NCBI GenBank assembly: GCA_021151835.1
Contig: JAGKWO010000092.1
Location: forward strand, 1 to 9,911
Source: Gammaproteobacteria bacterium
Lineage (GTDB): Bacteria > Pseudomonadota > Gammaproteobacteria > Pseudomonadales > Cellvibrionaceae
DNA length: 9,911 nucleotides
Reading direction: 5' to 3'
Numbering within the stretch: position 1 is the first letter of the stretch; each line of letters starts with the position of its first letter. The notes beneath the pieces were generated by a model. The model was not told the origin of the DNA. It did no database searches and saw only the letters and a list, made by a program, of their open reading frames with translations. Below are positions 6,614-9,911 of this stretch, in pieces. Both the position numbers and the translations under genes were made by a program.

Positions 6614-7837
6614 ATGCAAAACACGGGTACCTTTGCCCAACGGCTTGCCAGCAATATCCTGCGTTACCGCTGGCTCACTTTGGTGGGTGTGATCTTACTG
6701 ATCCTGGGAGCTGCCAGTGGTGGCCAGTACCTGGTGTTCAACAATGATTACCGCGCATTTTTCCATGAGGATAATCCCGAACTCAAAGCCTTCGAGCAAA
6801 TGGAAAAAACCTACAGCGGGCGCGATGAAACCGTACTGGTAGTTCTGGCGCCCAAGAATGGCCAGGTATTTACCCGTGAGACACTGGGGGCGGTGGAAAG
6901 ATTTACCGAATATGCCTGGCAAACTCCCTATTCTACCCGCGTAGATTCCATCACTAATTTCCAATATTCCCACGCCAACGGCGATGAATTAGTAGTAGCC
7001 GAATTGGTTCGCGACGCTGCTTCGCTGAGCGATGCGGAGTTAAATCGCGTTCGCGACATTGCTTTGCGGGAACCCTTGTTGCGCAAGCAACTTATTTCTG
7101 AACAGGGCCATGTGACCGCTATCAATATCACTATCCAGTTACCGGGCAAGAATCCGGTAGCCGAGGAGCCGGAGGTAGTGAATTTCGCGCGTGATATGGC
7201 GGAAAAAATTCGCACCGAGTATCCGGAATTGGACGTTCACCTTACCGGTATGGTGATGCTTAATGCGGCCTTTGGTGAAGCGGCAGAAATGGATATGTCC
7301 ACACTTATGCCTATCACCTTGTTGGTGTTCTTGGTTTGTATTGCGGTGTTGATGCGTGGCTGGACCGGTGCCTTTGTGTCATTCTGGATGATTATTTTCT
7401 CCATCCTGTTTGCGATGGGCATGGCGGGCTGGTTGGGCATTGACCTTACATCCGTTTCTTCCTCCGCGCCCACCATTATCCTCACCCTCGCTATTTCCAA
7501 TGCGGTGCATATCCTCACCAGTTTTTACGCCGGGATGCGCAAAGGTAATGACAAATATACCGCCATGTACGAAAGCCTGGTGGCGAATACCAAACCGGTG
7601 TTCCTGGTGAATTTCACCACGGCGCTTGGTTTCCTCACCATGAATTTCAGCGAATCCCCCGTGTTTGGGGCTTTAGGGAATATAGTGGCCATGGGTGTGC
7701 TTTGCGCCATGGTGCTGTCGCTGACGTTTTTGCCAGCGCTCATGATGGTGTTACCCGTGCGTAAACCCAAACAACAATTTGACCGGTGTCTATCGTATCG
7801 ATTATTCGTTGAACGCCGCGGAAGCAGACGGAATTAG
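6614..7837 (+). CDS. RND/MMPL-family exporter, N-terminal fragment of a broken gene
   Basis: This is the first half of a COG1033-type RND superfamily exporter, an inner-membrane proton-driven pump for lipids or other hydrophobic molecules. TM1 is at about residues 18-42 (YRWLTLVGVILLILGAASGG). A periplasmic porter loop follows (NNDYRAFFHEDNPEL..., to about residue 225). TM2-TM6 cover about 228-385, including TIILTLAISNAVHI (TM4), NFTTALGFLTMNF (TM5) and LSLTFLPALMMVLPV (TM6). Homology stops at about residue 388 (position 7778). The last 19 codons (7781-7834) are out-of-frame translation of sequence that belongs to the C-terminal half. Where relatives usually carry Asp in TM4 (ADSVHI) this has Asn296. 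A full-length relative is roughly 780-800 residues. The six-helix fragment alone is unlikely to pump. It is probably a pseudogene unless the junction is a sequencing or assembly error. Confidence 0.85.
   Translation: MQNTGTFAQRLASNILRYRWLTLVGVILLILGAASGGQYLVFNNDYRAFFHEDNPELKAFEQMEKTYSGRDETVLVVLAPKNGQVFTRETLGAVERFTEYAWQTPYSTRVDSITNFQYSHANGDELVVAELVRDAASLSDAELNRVRDIALREPLLRKQLISEQGHVTAINITIQLPGKNPVAEEPEVVNFARDMAEKIRTEYPELDVHLTGMVMLNAAFGEAAEMDMSTLMPITLLVFLVCIAVLMRGWTGAFVSFWMIIFSILFAMGMAGWLGIDLTSVSSSAPTIILTLAISNAVHILTSFYAGMRKGNDKYTAMYESLVANTKPVFLVNFTTALGFLTMNFSESPVFGALGNIVAMGVLCAMVLSLTFLPALMMVLPVRKPKQQFDRCLSYRLFVERRGSRRN
7765..7782 (+). other. Deletion/frameshift junction inside the RND exporter gene
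   Basis: The +2-phase frame (LPVRKPKQQF) meets the phase-0 frame (NNLTGVYRIDYSL) around 7773-7781. Both sides are well conserved in this exporter family but are normally separated by about 60-70 residues that hold the central linker, TM7 and the beginning of the second periplasmic loop. The missing stretch, near 200 bases, is not a multiple of three. The local CAACAA repeat could have helped a slippage deletion. Confidence 0.75.
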
Positions 7838-8819
7838 CGACCCGGATTTCTTGCGCAAGGTTGAAGCCTTTGGCGATTGGTATCGCCAGCAGCCGGAAGT
7901 AGTCCAGGTAAGTTCTATTATCGATACCATGAAGCGCCTGAATAAAAACATGCACGGTGACGACCCTGCGCAATTCCAAATTCCCGCCAATCGTGAATTG
8001 GCTGCCCAGTATCTGTTGCTCTATGAAATGTCACTACCTTATGGATTGGATTTGAATAACCAAATCAATATGGATAAATCCGCCACCCGTATGACAGTGA
8101 CCATTAAAAACCTGCCAGTAAAAGAAACTCTCGCACTGGAGAATCGGGCACAGGATTGGCTCAAGGCAAATGCACCGGAATTAAAGGCGGTTGGCACTGG
8201 CTCTACCATCATGTTTGCCCACATAGGTGTGCGTAATATTCTCGGCATGATTATGGGGACTGCAGTTGGCCTGGTATTGATTTCATTGATCCTGGTGTAC
8301 GTATTCAAGTCGGTTAAAATTGGTTTGATAAGCCTGATTCCAAACCTCATTCCCAGTGTGATGGGCTTTGGTTTGTGGGGCATTCTGGTAGGGGAAGTGG
8401 GTTTGGGCCTTGCAACAGTGGCGGGCGTTACCATGGGCATCGTGGTGGACGATACCATTCACTTTTTATCGCGCTATTTGCGCGCGCGCCGCGAATTGCG
8501 CTTGAATCCGGAAGATGCCGTGCGCTACGCATTTACCAGCGTGGGAACGGCGCTTTGGTTCACTACGTTTATCCTGGTGGCTGGTTTCTCAGTGTTGGCC
8601 TTCTCCGAATTCAAATTGAATTCCGATATGGGAATCCTGACCGGGATTATCCTGGTCTTCGCATTAATCGCGGACTTCCTATTGTTACCAGCATTGTTAT
8701 TAAAACTGGATAGAGATCCACAGCCACTGGCATCTGCGCAACCCCAGCCGGCAGTTCAACCCGTGGCCAGCGCGAGTTTCGCGAGCGATGGCGCCGCTGT
8801 TGCGCCAGTAAAACCTTGA
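7779..8819 (+). CDS. RND/MMPL-family exporter, C-terminal fragment of a broken gene
   Basis: This is the second half of the exporter, in a different frame. The 7779 TTG is only the ORF's first start-like codon; there is no ribosome-binding site nearby, so it is not an independent gene start. It carries the second periplasmic loop (LTGVYRIDYSL, MKRLNKNMHGDDPAQF, YLLLYEMSLPYGLDLNNQIN), then five TM helices: VRNILGMIMGTAVGLVLISL, VKIGLISLIPNLIPSVMGFG, a TM10-like helix with the proton-relay pair GIVVDDTIHF (Asp codons 8448-8453), AVRYAF...TLWFTTFILVAG-like TM11 and a last helix ending LLPALLLKLD. TM7 is absent. The final 30 or so residues are a Pro/Ala-rich tail unlike the core. With the upstream fragment it makes 11 rather than 12 helices. 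The LolA-like gene follows 34 bases on, a usual pairing for these exporters. Confidence 0.85.
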   Translation: MTGVYRIDYSLNAAEADGISDPDFLRKVEAFGDWYRQQPEVVQVSSIIDTMKRLNKNMHGDDPAQFQIPANRELAAQYLLLYEMSLPYGLDLNNQINMDKSATRMTVTIKNLPVKETLALENRAQDWLKANAPELKAVGTGSTIMFAHIGVRNILGMIMGTAVGLVLISLILVYVFKSVKIGLISLIPNLIPSVMGFGLWGILVGEVGLGLATVAGVTMGIVVDDTIHFLSRYLRARRELRLNPEDAVRYAFTSVGTALWFTTFILVAGFSVLAFSEFKLNSDMGILTGIILVFALIADFLLLPALLLKLDRDPQPLASAQPQPAVQPVASASFASDGAAVAPVKP

Positions 8820-8853
8820 TGTGTCCTCCAAACATTTCGTAAGGATTTAGCTG

Positions 8854-9636
8854 ATGAGAAATTTAGTAAGTGTGTTAACGATTGGCTTTTTGTGCTCCGC
8901 TCCTGTGTGGAGCCAAACCCCGGAGGAAAAAGGCCTGTCCATTGCAACCCAGGCCGATCAAATGGATACCGGCTGGGTAGATCGCCAGTCGGATATTTTC
9001 ATGACCTTACGCAACGCCGATGGCGCGGAAAAAAAGCGCCATATTCGCAACATGGTGCTGGAGGTGGATGGTGACGGGGATAAATCCCTGACGATATTTG
9101 AAGAGCCGAAAGATGTGAAGGGCACGGCGTTTTTAAGTTTTACCCATGCTACCCAGGCCGACGATCAATGGATTTTTTTGCCCGCATTGAATCGTGTAAA
9201 ACGCATTTCGTCCGGCAATAAATCCGGTCCTTTTATGGGTAGCGAGTTTGCCTACGAAGATTTGAGTTCGCCGGAATTGGAAAAATATTCCTACAAGTAT
9301 CTGCGCGATGAAACCATCGATGGCAATGAATGCTTTGTTACCGAGCGTATTCCCCGCTACGAGCATTCTGGCTATTCCCGTTTGGTTGAATGGACCGATA
9401 AGAAAATGTACCAGCCGCGCAAGATCGAATACTACGATAAGAAAAATGCCCTGTTGAAAACCCTGAGCTTCACCGGGTACCAGCAGTTTATGGATAAATT
9501 CTGGCGCGCCCAGGTGATGATCATGGTCAGCCACCAAACGAATAAAAGCACAGTGCTGGAGTGGAAGAATGACCAATTCAATGTAGGCCTGGATAGCCGT
9601 AACTTTAACGAGAATGCACTTAGCCGTTTGCGTTAA
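8854..9636 (+). CDS. LolA-like outer-membrane lipoprotein-sorting protein (periplasmic)
   Basis: This 260-residue protein starts at an ATG with AAGGA 8 bases upstream. A signal peptide (MRNLVSVLTIGFLCSAPVWS, cleavage near residue 20) sends it to the periplasm. The mature protein has features of the LolA-like family often annotated 'outer membrane lipoprotein-sorting protein': IFEEPKDVKGTAFLSF, WIFLPALNRVKRISSG, the signature GPFMGSEFAYEDL (about 126-138), and YQPRKIEYYDKK. These are single-domain half-barrels with a hydrophobic groove for lipids or other greasy ligands. It is adjacent to and downstream of the RND exporter, the arrangement seen for exporter/carrier pairs, so it may accept the exported molecule. 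Whether it remains useful if the exporter is broken is unclear. It is not LolA itself; sequence and context point to a specialised paralogue. Confidence 0.85.
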   Translation: MRNLVSVLTIGFLCSAPVWSQTPEEKGLSIATQADQMDTGWVDRQSDIFMTLRNADGAEKKRHIRNMVLEVDGDGDKSLTIFEEPKDVKGTAFLSFTHATQADDQWIFLPALNRVKRISSGNKSGPFMGSEFAYEDLSSPELEKYSYKYLRDETIDGNECFVTERIPRYEHSGYSRLVEWTDKKMYQPRKIEYYDKKNALLKTLSFTGYQQFMDKFWRAQVMIMVSHQTNKSTVLEWKNDQFNVGLDSRNFNENALSRLR

Positions 9637-9652
9637 TGATTCAGGCGTACAA

Positions 9653-9688
9653 AAAAAGCCGGCGGTGGGTTTCCATCGCCGGCTTTTT
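9653..9688. terminator. Bidirectional terminator between convergent genes
   Basis: AAAAAGCCGGCGGTGG (9653-9668) pairs with CCATCGCCGGCTTTTT (9673-9688) with one G-U pair and a GTTT loop. The A-run on the left and T-run on the right let it work for the + strand LolA-like gene and the - strand gene at 9716. Confidence 0.92.
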
Positions 9689-9715
9689 GTTGTGCGTGAT
9701 CTGCGATTTGATCGA

Positions 9716-9911
9716 TTATTTTTTGCGGAACAGCATAGTAACCCGGTTAGATTCGCCAATCGCCTGGTACCTGGCTTTATCGGCTTCGGCAGCATTCAGG
9801 CTGGGCGGCAGTCGCCAGACAATTTCACCGGCCTTGGGGTCATCCTTGGGGTTTTTATTGATGTCGCTCTCCGCCACCAACTCAAATCCCGCCTTTTCCA
9901 TAAACGCCACA
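9716..9911 (-). CDS. Probable SAM-dependent methyltransferase, C-terminal end (partial)
   Basis: Only the last 65 or so codons are in the window; the gene continues past the right edge. The visible protein (FMEKAGFELVAESDINKNPKDD, then a Pro-rich linker and RVTMLFRKK at the end) resembles the C-terminus of predicted class I methyltransferases of the COG4798 type, where an AGF.LVAESD.L.NP.DD segment follows the Rossmann fold and the chain ends with a strand like RF.L.F.KP. The SAM-binding motifs would lie outside the window. GTG at 9910 is not the true start. It is convergent with the LolA-like gene and shares its terminator; no functional link is implied. Confidence 0.6.
   Translation of the reverse strand, partial: VAFMEKAGFELVAESDINKNPKDDPKAGEIVWRLPPSLNAAEADKARYQAIGESNRVTMLFRKK

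Noticed and set aside
8375..8713. Second + strand open frame inside the exporter's C-terminal half.
   Set aside because: It is a frame shadow: the overlapping frame carries the clear RND helices and the DD motif.
8720..8816. Pro/Ala/Ser-rich end of the exporter's C-terminal half as a separate repeat element.
   Set aside because: There is no regular repeat unit; it looks like a low-complexity cytoplasmic tail.

Overview
The window looks like Gram-negative, probably gammaproteobacterial, chromosome: Sec signal peptides, an outer-membrane lipoprotein-sorting homologue paired with an RND exporter, ETF genes, and moderate GC with AT-rich spacers. A Cellvibrionaceae-type host is my guess from overall feel only. 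No tRNA, rRNA, CRISPR array or insertion sequence was seen.

Region 1 (1-4548) is one apparent operon on the + strand. It begins inside a large gene encoding a single polypeptide in which a flavin-dependent oxidoreductase (FAD-binding PCMH/VAO type) is fused to a UbiD-family prenylated-FMN (de)carboxylase. It continues with etfB and etfA, the two electron transfer flavoprotein subunits, and closes with a strong hairpin terminator made from a perfect 17-bp inverted repeat. The layout suggests that the FAD domain oxidises a substrate, passes electrons to its own ETF (and from there presumably to the quinone pool through an ETF:quinone oxidoreductase elsewhere), and the UbiD domain decarboxylates, or in reverse carboxylates, the same substrate or product. 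This fusion plus ETF is the strongest candidate here for an undescribed system.

Region 2 (4549-9690) is a second + strand group. After an AT-rich spacer of about 240 bases with a small leader hairpin come a four-TM DUF2165-like membrane protein, a secreted AttH/CrtC-like (lipocalin-like, carotenoid 1,2-hydratase-related) protein, a terminator-like hairpin, an RND/MMPL-family exporter and a LolA-like periplasmic protein, ending at a bidirectional terminator. The exporter gene is broken: an apparent internal deletion with frameshift near 7775 splits it into two ORFs and removes the segment that should hold TM7. Exporter plus LolA-like protein suggests movement of a hydrophobic lipid or pigment-like compound to the outer membrane, to which the AttH/CrtC-like protein could contribute a modifying step.

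Region 3 (9716-9911) is the convergent 3' end of a - strand gene that resembles the C-terminus of a predicted SAM-dependent methyltransferase.
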